Shown: piece by piece, positions 12,801-23,000 of the stretch
How the letters are laid out: the number at the start of each line of letters is the position of its first letter
How positions within the stretch are numbered: position 1 is the first letter of the stretch
Source of the DNA: Euonymus europaeus
Taxonomy: Eukaryota; Streptophyta; Magnoliopsida; Celastrales; Celastraceae
Assembly (NCBI GenBank): GCA_963580455.1
Contig: OY756957.1
Span: 4,407,001 to 4,471,000, forward strand
Reading direction: 5' to 3'
DNA length: 64,000 bases
Notes under the pieces: model-generated
Seen by the model: the letters and a program-made list of their open reading frames with translations, nothing else
Databases searched by the model: none
What the model was told of the DNA's origin: nothing
Program-made: the position numbers and the translations under genes

Positions 12801-14571
12801 CTTTTTGGATAATTTGGCTGGAAAGGAATGGGGAAATATTTTCTGAGAAAGACATGGGTGTAGACCACTTCATGGATTGATATATATAGGCATATAAGAT
12901 ATAACACTTCATGATATTTGAGTTCCAATCGTTTGTTCTGGTTTTCTAGAGTTTGTAACAGCTTCATAGATTTCATCATTCTAATACATGAACTAATATT
13001 TTGTTTTACTCTGTCATTTCTTGTTCTTTGGTCTTTTGGATCTCTTCAGGAGCGTTTTTTAGTTTTGGATTTAGTCTGGTAATCTACTTTGACTCCGTGG
13101 GTTTTGCTTTCTTAGTGGCCCTTAATAAAAATTTTAGAAAAAAATAATAGACCAGTGGTACATATTATGTGGGGTAAGGTCTGCGCACCTTTTTTCTTGT
13201 CCTTATCCCCACCCATTGTGGAGCCTTCTGCATAGGTGTTGTAAGTGGCTCTTAATAAAATCTTAAGTAGAAAATAGTTATTAGAGTACTGCTAGCATTG
13301 CATGTGGAAAGCTGCCACTGGCCCCCTAAACTGATGGACTCTTGGTAGACTTCCAGCCTATTCTGTTATTGAAGCTAATTGTTCTCTTCTACCATACCAT
13401 GCTCATGAACTTGCTCATCAAAGGCTCCAGCTCCCATATTTATAGAACTCACAAGCACACAGGTCCTCTTTGTGACTTTAGAACATCTACACCACTTTTC
13501 TGCTAGCAGCCTGTTGGGACTGCGAATCTGTTGCATTTTCTAAGGAAAGAGAGGTTATATGGGTGAAATACTGAAATACCATTTGAATGAAAATTATAAA
13601 GCTGCTGCAATTCCCTTTCATGTAAATTTTCTTCTTCTTTTTCCCGAAAAAGGTGAATATTTTTTGTATTCAGATTAGGTGGCTGAATTTTCTGTTATTT
13701 TTTTAGTAGTCCAGAATTTTCTGATCTAGGTATTAAATAGCGCGAGGTTGTCATGTTTTGGAGCATTAATATGCCTATCTAACTTGTTGCTGGGTACCCT
13801 AGTTTGATGACTAGTAGTCACGTTCTCATCTCTTTGATTTATCTAATTTGTCTGCATTTGAGCTTGGTGACTTTATCCCGAATGACTTGGTATTCTGAAC
13901 ATACAATTTTTTTTCTTCAATTCAGGCCAAAGGGGGAGCCCTTGCTTTCATTCAAGCCACTACATCTTCTGTGGAAGAGAAAACATCAGATGAGAAAGCC
14001 ACTCAAGTAGTGATTGCATATGTAACTAGCGATCATGAGTATGTTCTCTTCGACCCATATGACACAGAAGCATATGGACTTGGCATGATCCGTAGGGATG
14101 GTGATACGGCCTCTGAGGAAAATAGTGAGTGTTTCTTAATTTATTTATTTTTTAAAATTTAGCAACCATGGGTCAACTTTAAGTATGAGACTTAGCACAG
14201 TTTCAGGTAGGTAAGCAGCTCAGGTATACATATATAAATATATGATTGGATGTGATGGGACGGGCACAAGTCTGGATTATAATAGCTTTGGTATTCATGT
14301 ATCCCTAGTACCTAAAAGTTTTCCTCCTTCGCTAATTCGCTCACATGCCTCTCTTTTTTTTTTAGGAAATTTTGGTTATGCATCCATCTATGGGGAGCTC
14401 CCAGAATTTGACTTGAAAAGCAAGCAAAAATTTTCAGTTCCATCTGTACCATCCGAGAGACCTTGGGAAACCATATTCAGTGGGTCCTCGCATGCACTGC
14501 CACCGCTTAAGAAATTGTGTTCACCATTTCTGGAATCACTGTTGGAGAAGAGAACAGCTGTTGTCGAGTGA
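3803..14571 (+). CDS. WDR75: WD40 protein of the WDR75/Nan1 (Utp17) family, small-subunit processome
   Basis: Likely nucleolar WD40 protein of the t-UTP/UtpA part of the small-subunit processome, acting in pre-rRNA transcription and 18S rRNA processing. Sixteen exons join in frame: 3803-3922, 4008-4193, 4323-4496, 5080-5488, 6100-6218, 6298-6375, 7130-7270, 7681-7725, 7878-8044, 8265-8343, 8437-8522, 8850-8979, 9602-9737, 11971-12137, 13926-14124, 14366-14571. They encode 813 aa, close to the roughly 830 aa of animal WDR75. The start MIRGGRSCVSS is followed by typical blades: GHTDIV..TASLDGTIRYWDF, GKFFGVRDSRKIRIWKV, LAFHPNQNIIAAGDLTGRIL, VAFSYDGSVLAVAAETVITL. The C-terminal tail, ending in KKLCSPFLESLLEKRTAVVE, lies outside the propellers. 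Intron 13 is 2.2 kb; intron 14 carries LINE and SINE relics. A telo-box lies upstream. Family placement rests on overall architecture and blade order. Confidence 0.92.
12597..12880 (+). pseudogene. LINE reverse-transcriptase C-terminal (zf-RVT) relic in intron 14
   Basis: Frame one reads CCLSQWDAESISHTSLHCTW followed by NRKFW, the degenerate Cys/His motif (C-x-C...E-x-x-x-H-x-x-x-x-C) found at the C-terminus of plant LINE reverse transcriptases. It stops, and after a frameshift the next frame continues with ITFWIIWLERNGEIF, matching the usual FW-x-IW-x-ERN-x-x-IF ending of that domain. Frameshift and stops show it is dead. It sits in sense orientation within the intron of the WDR75-like gene. 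Confidence 0.65.
13138..13245 (+). mobile_element. Degenerate tRNA-derived SINE fragment
   Basis: The stretch GGGGTAAGGTCTGCGCACC, then CCTTATCCCCACCCATTGTG, then GAGCCTTCTGCATAGGTGTT has the order of the conserved body of Au/plant tRNA-derived SINEs (GGTAAGG-CTGCG.., ..CCCC..ACCC, ..GGGAGC..TGCAC-GGG). The tRNA-related 5' part is not clear and the copy is mutated. It lies in intron 14 of the WDR75-like gene. Confidence 0.5.
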
Positions 14572-15450
14572 ATTCTGGAATGCTATAGGCAAGTGTTCTT
14601 TAGGCAACCTAGTTTTACCATATTTTGGAGAACAAGTCCATGTTTCTTGCTCAGGCGCGAGTCAAGGATGCTGCATGGGTTCGCGAGAAGTTTGATGTGA
14701 ACGTGATAGCAACAACCTTCTCTCATTTATAAGGGATGATGTTTTAAGGTTTGTTGTCCTCTGGCAAATTGAAGGAAAGATTTGGTTTTCACACTAGAGA
14801 GCTACCAAGGCTGTAGAAAACTAGAAATATACCTTCATCATGTAACTATTTGATGAGTAAATCATATCGGAGAACAATTTTGTAACATCACTTGGGCATA
14901 GAAAATTTTGCATGTTGTGTAGGTTAAGTGTTAATATTATTAGTGACTCCTAAATTGATTGCTTTACATTTTATTATCTTTTGGTATGGTAAAAACTAAT
15001 TATACAAGGTATTATGGCAGTAATTCACAAGGTAAAAATTGAAATACTGACATTGATGTACCTAGTGGACTTTATGTTTACAGCTTTTGAAGATCAAGAA
15101 TCAATGTAAAAAAGACACCTAAAAGAACATCTAGTTCTAATCCTATTTACATAATACATAACTATTGGCAGTGTCTTGGCTAGTTTATCTAGTTGTTAGA
15201 TTCTTAACATGCATACGCCCAAATGATCATCCAGCTTATGTCACTTCACTGATTAAGTAAATCATTAATATAATTTTTTCCAAATTAACTTTGCTAATAT
15301 CAATTTAAAAACCTAATGAATGACCATATCGTTTTATATCTTCCATGGAAGAAATTACTGAGTCTGTGACTGGCACTCAAAGAATTCAATATTTACACAT
15401 CTCCGTATCTAAGGTACATATATATTTTAAACCTACATGGAACACAAAAA
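14572..15450. other. 3' flank of the WDR75-like gene, no further gene
   Basis: About 300 bp after the stop codon are probably the 3' untranslated region (mixed composition, no usable frame). The rest is AT-rich DNA leading to the tRNA gene. No open frame with coding character is present. Confidence 0.6.
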
Positions 15451-15522
15451 TCCGTTGTCGTCCAGCGGTTAGGATATCTGGCTTTCACCCAGGAGACCCG
15501 GGTTCGATTCCCGGCAACGGAA
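15451..15522 (+). tRNA. tRNA-Glu (anticodon TTC)
   Basis: A 72-nt cloverleaf. The acceptor stem TCCGTTG pairs perfectly with CAACGGA and is followed by discriminator A. The D arm contains GTCCAGCGGTTAGGAT with internal A-box character. The anticodon loop CTTTCAC gives TTC, which reads GAA. The T arm is CCCGGGTTCGATTCCCGG with the canonical GGTTCGATTCC B box. There is no intron and no encoded CCA. The gene decodes glutamate in the cytosol and matches the nuclear plant consensus. A T6 run directly after it is the Pol III terminator. Confidence 0.97.
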
Positions 15523-15528
15523 TTTTTT
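15523..15528 (+). terminator. RNA polymerase III terminator of tRNA-Glu
   Basis: TTTTTT starts immediately after the discriminator base, and a second T run follows at about 15533-15540 as a backup. This is the normal Pol III stop signal. Confidence 0.85.
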
Positions 15529-18500
15529 GTATTTTTTTTTGTTTGGAACAAATTAATTCATTTATATGACAATTGTCATACTTTATCATAATAACACTTG
15601 GCCATCAAAGACGGGAAGATCTTAGATTCCAATAATGCACATGCATAGGAGTCTGGTAAATGGCCATAAGTACCCAACTCAAGTACACAATTTTTTAAGG
15701 ATTTTTTAATGAATATTATGTAAATTTATTTTTCTGAAAAAAATCAATCAATCTATTTGATTTCGATTTTTTCAATTTTTTTTTACAACCCTAAATATTT
15801 TTTTATTTTATAATAGAAACATTTCAATAAACAAATCCTTCGAATAGAGATACAAGCCTCATGAAGAGGCATAACAAGCCCCCTAAAGAGGCAGAACAAC
15901 TCACCCAAAGTGAGACCAACAACTTGTACGTAGGGGAGAACAAAATATGAGAGAAAAAACAATCAAAGAAAATTAGAGAAAAATAGTAATAAAGAGAAAA
16001 ATACAAGATTAACATCACCACATGGCTTACAAAGACTAGATCTAAACAATGCTATCATATTATGGGTAGTATGCCGCAGCTGCATGGGTTCTATAAGAAC
16101 AGCCCAAATTCATATCTGAGAAAGGGATGCTGGATCTGCACTTTCCACCACCAATGATATACAGAAATTCAAGGAAATTCTAGCTCCAAGTTATTGAAAG
16201 CATAAAAGGAAAAGGAAAAGGAAACACACCAAAAGAAGATGAGAAGGGGAAAGAGGAGATGAAAATGGAGGGATAAAAGGAGTAGAAGATGAAAAGAAAG
16301 AAGATGGAACAAATGGAAGAAAAAAAGATGGAATAGATGCATGGAGGGGAGGGGGAGGAGATCAAAGCCTCCTCCCCTTCCCAAAGAAGCTTTGGGAAGT
16401 TTGAGAGCAGTGAGAGGAGAGAGTAGAGATTTTTTATTAAATTCTTTTTAAGGTCGAAGACCTACCATTGAATTGAACTGCCACATGAAACAGTACAAAG
16501 GTGCTAATAGAAGCATAAGCCACCAACAGGGGTAAGGGAAAACGAAATACAGGAAAAGCATCAATACATTGGAATAGCTAAGTCTTTTGAGTATAAATAA
16601 GGGCAACCTGATTCAAAACAGCAACACCAGGCAGCCCATAATCAGTAATATAGGCTCAAAAACACTACGTAAGCAACACAAATCCAGCATGGCATAGCAG
16701 ACATTACCAACCAATATCAGAGTGATCAACTAAACCTCCTGCTATTATGAAATTCCAACCCTTAACAAAGTGAGCATCTAATCAGCGTGATATTCCTGCA
16801 TGATTTTTTAAATGTTTTTTGACAAGAAACCAGAACTGTGATTAATTGGACAAAGATATTACATCAGTATCCACTAGATGAGTCACCCAACTATACTAAA
16901 CATCACATAACTTATTTAACAATTTACGGCAATTACAATGGTTCAATTTTGATGGGCAAACAAATGTGTATTTTAATATATGTTTTGCTGATGTGGCTGC
17001 ATTGAGAGACGTGTTTTGTTGATGTGGATGAATATGTGACTTCAGTTTTGTAATAAAAGTGAGACCCAATTTTTGTAATAAAAGTGACCCACTATTGATT
17101 TTTGTGTAAATTTAATGAAGATATTAGGGAGGAGAGGAAAATTGTTGGTTTGCCTAAAATAGGGGAGAGAGAAATGTATGAAAATTTGTGTTTTGTTATT
17201 GTGGATAAGTTATGGGATCATGATAATAAAGGTGGAGCCCAAAAATAAATTCAAGGAAAAAATTGGAGATAAATCATTCATTTGAAAGTTTTGTTTTAAT
17301 AAAGACACTCAATAAATTGTGTTCCAATAAGTCCAATAAACTTAAATCAATATTCAAAAAATGACAAAAGTTATGAACATTTATTTATTGACTAAAATAC
17401 CTTCATCTTCTCCATTTGACACCAACATTTGAGATTTCTCCTTCGACGACTATTTCGATCATCCAATAGGTGGAAATGGCGTGCCTAGGGCTGGGTAACA
17501 CTGTCATGGTGGTGGTTTGTGGCGGCTGCGTCTCCGGCGATCGGATCTAACACTTTTATTCACAGTTGATCATGGCTTCAAGGTTAAAATCCGATTAAAT
17601 CAGCAGCCAACGACGACAAATGATGGCTGGGGGTTGTTCATGGTACTCCGATGCTTCATTTTGGTTGGTCGACAACCTTGATTGATTGTCGGATGACGGT
17701 GGTCCACCATAACTACAAATATGAAAATATGTTACATGTTCCGACCTAGTGATATGTTTTTCTGTTTCTCGCAGATATCTTATTTTTACGAAATTATTTG
17801 TGTCATGTGTAGAAAGTTAGGAAAACACGATATAAAAATACGTAATGTTGCCATCTTATTTTTTATGATTTTTTTGTTGGATTTAATGATTATATTTATT
17901 AATATATAATTTTTCATTATGATAGATAACAATTTTAAATTTTTTTTGGATTGCTTATGATATGTGTTATTTGTATATTGTTGGGAAGGTGAGACCGATT
18001 TGATTTAATTTTGTCATATGTTTGTAACATATTTCATTTGAAAATTTATGACAGATGAAAGTATGGTGAAACAGATAACATTATGGGAAAACAAAATAGA
18101 TAAAATTTCAACAAATCCAAACTAGATAACATATAAACAGATCCATCATAACAAGAGTAAGGAGAAAAATAAAATCCAAAAATGAAGAAGAAATTTATGT
18201 ATATTTTTAGATATAACTGTAGCATATCTAAAACAAATATAATTTTGACAGATATAATATCAAATATTGAAGATAAATCAATGTCTTTTCATTTTTTATT
18301 ATAAAGATATATGATAACAAAAATAATGAAAAAATAAAATATAAAAAAGAGAATAAAAATGATACATCTTTTAAGATATAACTTTAACGTATCCAAAACA
18401 TATATAATATTGACATATCTAAAAGAAGATACAATATCAAAACTCGGGTTTGAATATCTGTCATGTAGCAAATGATAGAAGAATAAGCTTAGATTTTTGT

Positions 18501-18979
18501 AATAAAGAAGAAAAATAATTGTCGATTTATGTTATAAGCGAAATAAGAAAAGAGAATAAGCAACAATCAAGGAAGAAGAGAGGAGATCGTTGGAGGAGGA
18601 GATCGATAGGAAGAAGAAGAAGTTCGAAAAAAGAGAGAAGGAGATCGACAGGAAGAAGAAGCGAAAAAAAAAGAAAGAAAATGATCATCATGTTAGAGTG
18701 ACATGCCCGAGGTTAAAAGTAACATTATCTTATTTTATGAAGAGTATTTTAGTTAACACATTATTTTTTGTCATTTTTTATAATATTTATATTACTTTAT
18801 CTTTATTTGAATTCAAAATTAATGATTTATCCTTTGTGTAAATTCACTTAAATTTAATGGAGAGTACGAGACTTTTCACCTTCGAAGGATTTTCTGCTTT
18901 TCTTTATTAACTCTGCACTCTTCAGTCAAACCTCAAACCTACTCTGTGAGGTTTAATACAGTATCACGAACAACGAGCT
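15529..18979. other. Intergenic with retroelement 3'-end-like debris, no gene
   Basis: At about 15800-15960 the minus strand reads like the end of a non-LTR element (CTCTTCATGAGGCTTG..., then an AT-rich A-tailed end), but no coding part is preserved. Around 16985-17100 there are degenerate copies of a GTTTTGTTGATGTGG/GAGAGAC motif also seen near 25840-25890. At 17440-17710 a GC-richer patch is bounded by AT-rich DNA and has no convincing frame. Purine-rich GAAGAAGA tracts at 16200-16400 and 18540-18680 produce long low-complexity frames (Lys/Glu or Phe/Ser) that I do not regard as genes. Confidence 0.6.
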
Positions 18980-19591
18980 ATGAGCGACCGTGACCGTCAC
19001 AGAGCTCGCGACGGAGAGCGCGAGAGGAACCGCGACCGCGACAGAGATAGAGATAGAGAGAAACGCCGAGATAAGGAAGACCGAGATAGAGATAGGGAAA
19101 GAGACCATGAGCGCTCGCGGAGCAAGCGTTCCCGATCCCGTACTGGCTCCCCAGACCGAAGCCGGTCCCGTCACACCCGCTTGCGTACGCGCTCTCCGGA
19201 CCATCGTTCTCACCGCCGCAACCAACAACACCACCGTGGATCCCTGTCCCCGTCGCCTCCGCCGAAACGCCAGCGCCGCATCCATGACGAGGAGAAGCAC
19301 AGCCACAAGGCGGTGGCAGATTTTGTGGATGGGATCGCCAAGGAGCACCTAGAGAAGAAGGAGAACAATTCTGGTGGTTCCGGGGAGGGAATAGAGGGAG
19401 GCGGAGATGAGGACGAGATTGAGATGATGAAGAAGCTAGGGATTCCCGTTGGATTTGACTCAACGAAGGGAAAGCCGGTGCCTGGGGCAGATGTAAGTGG
19501 TGTCAGAGCCGTTACAAAGCGACAGCCCAGACAATACATGAATCGAAGGGGCGGTTTTAACAGACCGTTACCGGCGGAACGGAATCGGTAG
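18980..19591 (+). CDS. SNRNP27: U4/U6.U5 small nuclear ribonucleoprotein 27 kDa protein (SNRNP27 family)
   Basis: Component of the U4/U6.U5 tri-snRNP, acting in the nucleus during spliceosome activation; the family influences 5' splice-site choice. The 203-aa single-exon frame begins [15 protein letters not shown] and has an Arg/Asp/Glu and RS-rich N-terminus (residues about 1-95, including [20 protein letters not shown]). A linker with [19 protein letters not shown] follows. The diagnostic C-terminal domain (about 148-203) contains [20 protein letters not shown], then [13 protein letters not shown] and [15 protein letters not shown]. Length and order match the family. CAG acceptor-like sites before GC-richer patches near 20825, 20980 and 21276 suggest introns in the 3' untranslated region; this is inference. 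The start ATG is the first in the frame and is preceded by a stop-rich leader. Confidence 0.93.
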   Translation: MSDRDRHRARDGERERNRDRDRDRDREKRRDKEDRDRDRERDHERSRSKRSRSRTGSPDRSRSRHTRLRTRSPDHRSHRRNQQHHRGSLSPSPPPKRQRRIHDEEKHSHKAVADFVDGIAKEHLEKKENNSGGSGEGIEGGGDEDEIEMMKKLGIPVGFDSTKGKPVPGADVSGVRAVTKRQPRQYMNRRGGFNRPLPAERNR

Positions 19592-22560
19592 ATTTATCTG
19601 GTTTCAGCGAGGTTAGGGTTTCTCTTTTCTGCTTCAGTTTTATGTTTATTTGTTTGTTATTGTTTTCGTTTTCGGCAGCTTGCTTATCTTAGGTTAGTGG
19701 GTGGCTTCTCTTTGATATCTAATTAATTGTGTATTAGATAACATTTTAGCTTTCAGCTGATGTGAACTGTTTTATGCACTTGGCATTTGAGAGATAATGG
19801 TTACATTTTTGATATCTTACATATGGTAACTTCTTGTCATGGTTTCAGTTTTTAGTTTGTCAAAGACAGACTAGTATAGCTGTCTTCGTTTTTCTCTTTT
19901 TGGATTTATTTATTGACTGGTTGTGTTTTTTAAGATGTAGGTTCAAATAAATTACAATCCTGAGATTTTGGGCCATGTGTTGAGCTTTATATGCAAACAT
20001 GCATATATTTGTTGATGTTTGGTATTTGTGGATGAGTGTATGACACTGCTTTCCTCCTTTCACTGGATATATAAGTCAACGCACCCTTAGTTTAGGGTCC
20101 ATAGATCTCCGTTTGTGGTTCTCTCTTTCTGTTGGATTTTCTTTCATATGCTGCTCCGAGCATATTTTCTTATTGTTTCAAGGCTGTTCCTTAATAGCTA
20201 GAAGTCTATCCGATTTTCCTTTACGTCTCAACAAGAAGTTGGTCAGTAAGCTTTTAATGCAAGAAGCATGTAACTCGAGAAGCTAGGAGTCAAGAAGGGC
20301 ATCTTACAACCGAGTTAACCCTTTCGGATAATAGGTAGCAGCTCCTCATTGTAATTGTGATTTATTCATTTTATTCTATGGTTAGCCTATTTTGTTTGAT
20401 AAGACAGCCTTGTTAATTTGCATCAGGCCTCAGCCCGAATTTGACCTTGTTTTGCATTAAAGTTGATTAGTCTCAATATGCACTAAGGTTAACCCTGACC
20501 TGCATCACACCCAACGAATAGTTCATTGAGACTTAAGAAGCTGCATAGATGCTTTGTTGGTCAATTTTATGAAATTTGTCTATCAATTTTAATATGGTCT
20601 ACCAGCTGCATTTTGCTCGTTTTATTTTTCCTTGGCCCAATGGATTTTTATGAGTCATTAATTCCTTCATTCTTCTTCTCGTTAAAAAAGATTGATAAGG
20701 AAGAACAAGATCATTCTGTTAGTATCATATATGATATATCGTTTACCCAACTATTGAGGGTTGTGTCTAAGATTAGCATTTGCATACAGTTATTATATAT
20801 CATGTAATTAGTGTTTTGGTTCAGGGGGGTGCTCTCCAAAAGTATACTTTGCTCGCTGGCAATACAGGGTTAGACATGAATTGTAGCTCTCCAATATGTT
20901 ATTCCCAACATGTAAATTTGCTATCTTACTTTAATTGTGTATGCCTAAATGGTCCTGTTGTGAATTCTTGTTTCTTCAGGGCTAACGTTTGGGAAGAGGG
21001 CTTCATAGGGGAGGGGAGCTGGGTGAAATTATTTGTTATACATATATTTTTATATACCCACATGCAGAAACATTCATGCGTATATACTACAATTGTGTCT
21101 ATGTCAATCTATGTGTTTATGTAACAAATATGTTTGTCCTGTCCTCCCCTACCCTCTTCTGCAGTCGATTTCTTTCATCCTAAACATAGGGCTAACTTGA
21201 TTTATGGATTAGTAGATTTGATTTTGAGAGATATTTTCAACTTCATGTTTTCTCATGAGTTGTATTGTTTATGCAGACATACAACATTTACAGCATCGGG
21301 GGGTTGACATGGATGCTTGAAGCAATTGGACTGAAATGACAAGTTTTCTAAAGTTTTGTACGGTTCATCTGATCCCTCGTGTAACTTTCATGATGAATTT
21401 TTTTTTACCCACTTAACTTTGATGATGAAATGTTTTTACAGTTATGTTGTATCTCATTTTTCTAATTCTAATTGGGATTAGAATGGCTGCACCTGCTCAT
21501 TGAAAGTGTTCTTATTTATATATTCTGACATTGAATGTGCGGTGATAATCATGGTTTTATAGAGTTCATGTTGCTGTCTTACTGATAAAATGTGCAATTG
21601 GGACACTATTACTTAAAAATCAGCATTGAGATAGTTGTAGATGTGTTGGTGATCGGGGATGTATTTGTTCCATAAAGTGATAATCTATGATAATCTTGTG
21701 ATAATATTGGTCGGGTTAGAATTTTCGGTTATATTATTCCTTTGTTTTGCGATTCTAAAACTACTGTTTAGGCACAAATGTACTTTCAGTACAAATAAAA
21801 TGTTCAACAATTTGCTGTACTTTACACAGCTTATGAAGTGTGTGCACATAACATGCCATTCAATATGATCAACAGCAGTGCGAGTTAAAAGAAACCCTTA
21901 TGTCCTCCTTAAAAGGGAATTAAGAAACACAGAAACATTACAACATTGATTCGGAAATGATCTTCAAGGGTTTTGTGGGTGGTCTTTGAATGATAAAGGC
22001 CATGCACTGACCCTGATGAATGTTGTAAAATTCCACACACGTTCTGTAAGCATTTCGGTATATGTTCTCGACTTCTTGTCCTCCTGGATCTCATTCAAAA
22101 CTTGAGATGAGTCATTGCAACAAAAGATTCCAGCTTCCGCATTGTCCAGTACCACTACCTCCCATCATAGTAAACACTACCAGGCATCCTGCTGTTGTTC
22201 CTTTGCACATAAATTTTGTAAAAACAAGTTCCAATACCTTCATGCAGTAAATTTTGGAACCAGTTTTTCTAGTCCATGCAACAGTCCTTAGCAGGGAACA
22301 GCTTGTAGTTGGGGTTATTTTGAGACCAACGTACTCACTGGAGGTGGTGACCGGGGCTGTTAAGATTCCGGCGGACGACTTATTGTTGAAGAGTAGCAGG
22401 TATTAGTACTGCATTATCAAAGAGATGAGAAGAGGGTGACTGATATAAAAAGATGAGAGCGACGAAAAGTTCAGTTGAATAAAAGGACAAAAGGAGCTAT
22501 GCTTGGCTTGGTTTTCGTGAGAGGTGATGTATGGTTTTGGCCATGACAACCATGGGCAGT
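19592..22560. other. Probable 3' UTR/introns of SNRNP27, then intergenic
   Basis: From 19592 to about 21400 the DNA is T-rich, with acceptor-like TTCAG/TGCAG sites before short GC-richer patches (about 20825-20885, 20979-21030, 21277-21360). This could be a spliced 3' untranslated region. Past 21400 nothing is recognisable apart from a 63-codon minus-strand frame at 21964-22155, whose identity I could not support. Confidence 0.4.
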
Positions 22561-22564
22561 GGAG

Positions 22565-22695
22565 AGGGATCGATTTATTAGGCCCTTAGGCCAAGCCTGG
22601 TGGGCGGGGCCAGGTCAATCCACGAATATGAAAACGTAAGAGTCGGCCCGTTAAGTGTCCAAGTGTCAAACCTAGCGGGCCTGGCCTTTTATAAT
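22565..22695. repeat. GGGCC/GGCCC-rich patch resembling a hAT subterminal region
   Basis: The stretch has repeated GGCCC, GGGCGGGGCC and GGGCCTGGCC words in otherwise AT-rich DNA. This is typical of subterminal transposase-binding repeats of plant non-autonomous hAT elements. No matching terminal repeat or target-site duplication was found, so it may be a fragment. Confidence 0.3.
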
Positions 22696-22883
22696 TTTAA
22701 GAGATTTTCAGTTTATTTTATTTTATTTTAAAGAAACGTATTGCTTTATTATTTAAAAAAATACATCAATCGGACAAGAGAAAACTCATACATTTAACGC
22801 TTATCATTGGACAAGAGAAAAGGTTGTTCTGGTTTTGGTTGTCTTATATGAAATTCCTGTTCTTGTTGAACAAGTTGTAGGGG

Positions 22884-23000
22884 GAGGCTATGGTTGCAAT
22901 GAAATTAGTCTCGGTGCTGGGATCGAATCATGTGGAATTTGAAGGAAACTGCCAAACAGTTATCAAGGCAATTAATCAAGAAATACCGGTTATCAACGCA
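22884..23000 (+). pseudogene. RNase H-like (RVT_3) fragment of a non-LTR retroelement
   Basis: The frame reads EAMVAMKLVSVLGSNHVEFE then GNCQTVIKAINQEIP. This matches the E-A-x-A-x-x-x-x-L-x-x-x-x-G-x-x-x-x-x-x-E-x-D-x-x-x-V-I-x-A-I core of the RNase H domain that follows reverse transcriptase in plant LINEs. The expected catalytic Asp of the E-G-D-S motif is Asn here. No flanking domains remain, so it is a relic. Confidence 0.5.

Noticed and set aside
16169..16384. Minus-strand frames rich in Phe/Leu/Ser
   Set aside because: They come from a purine-rich GAAGAAGA tract; low complexity, no homology evident.
18953..19539. Long minus-strand and alternative plus-strand frames overlapping SNRNP27
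   Set aside because: They are antisense or shifted shadows of an Arg/Ser-rich coding region. Only the frame at 18980-19591 carries a recognisable domain.
21964..22155. Minus-strand frame reading EAGIFCCNDSSQVLNEIQED, considered as an RNase H relic
   Set aside because: Faint resemblance only, without the acidic motif spacing of RNase H, so I did not list it as a feature.
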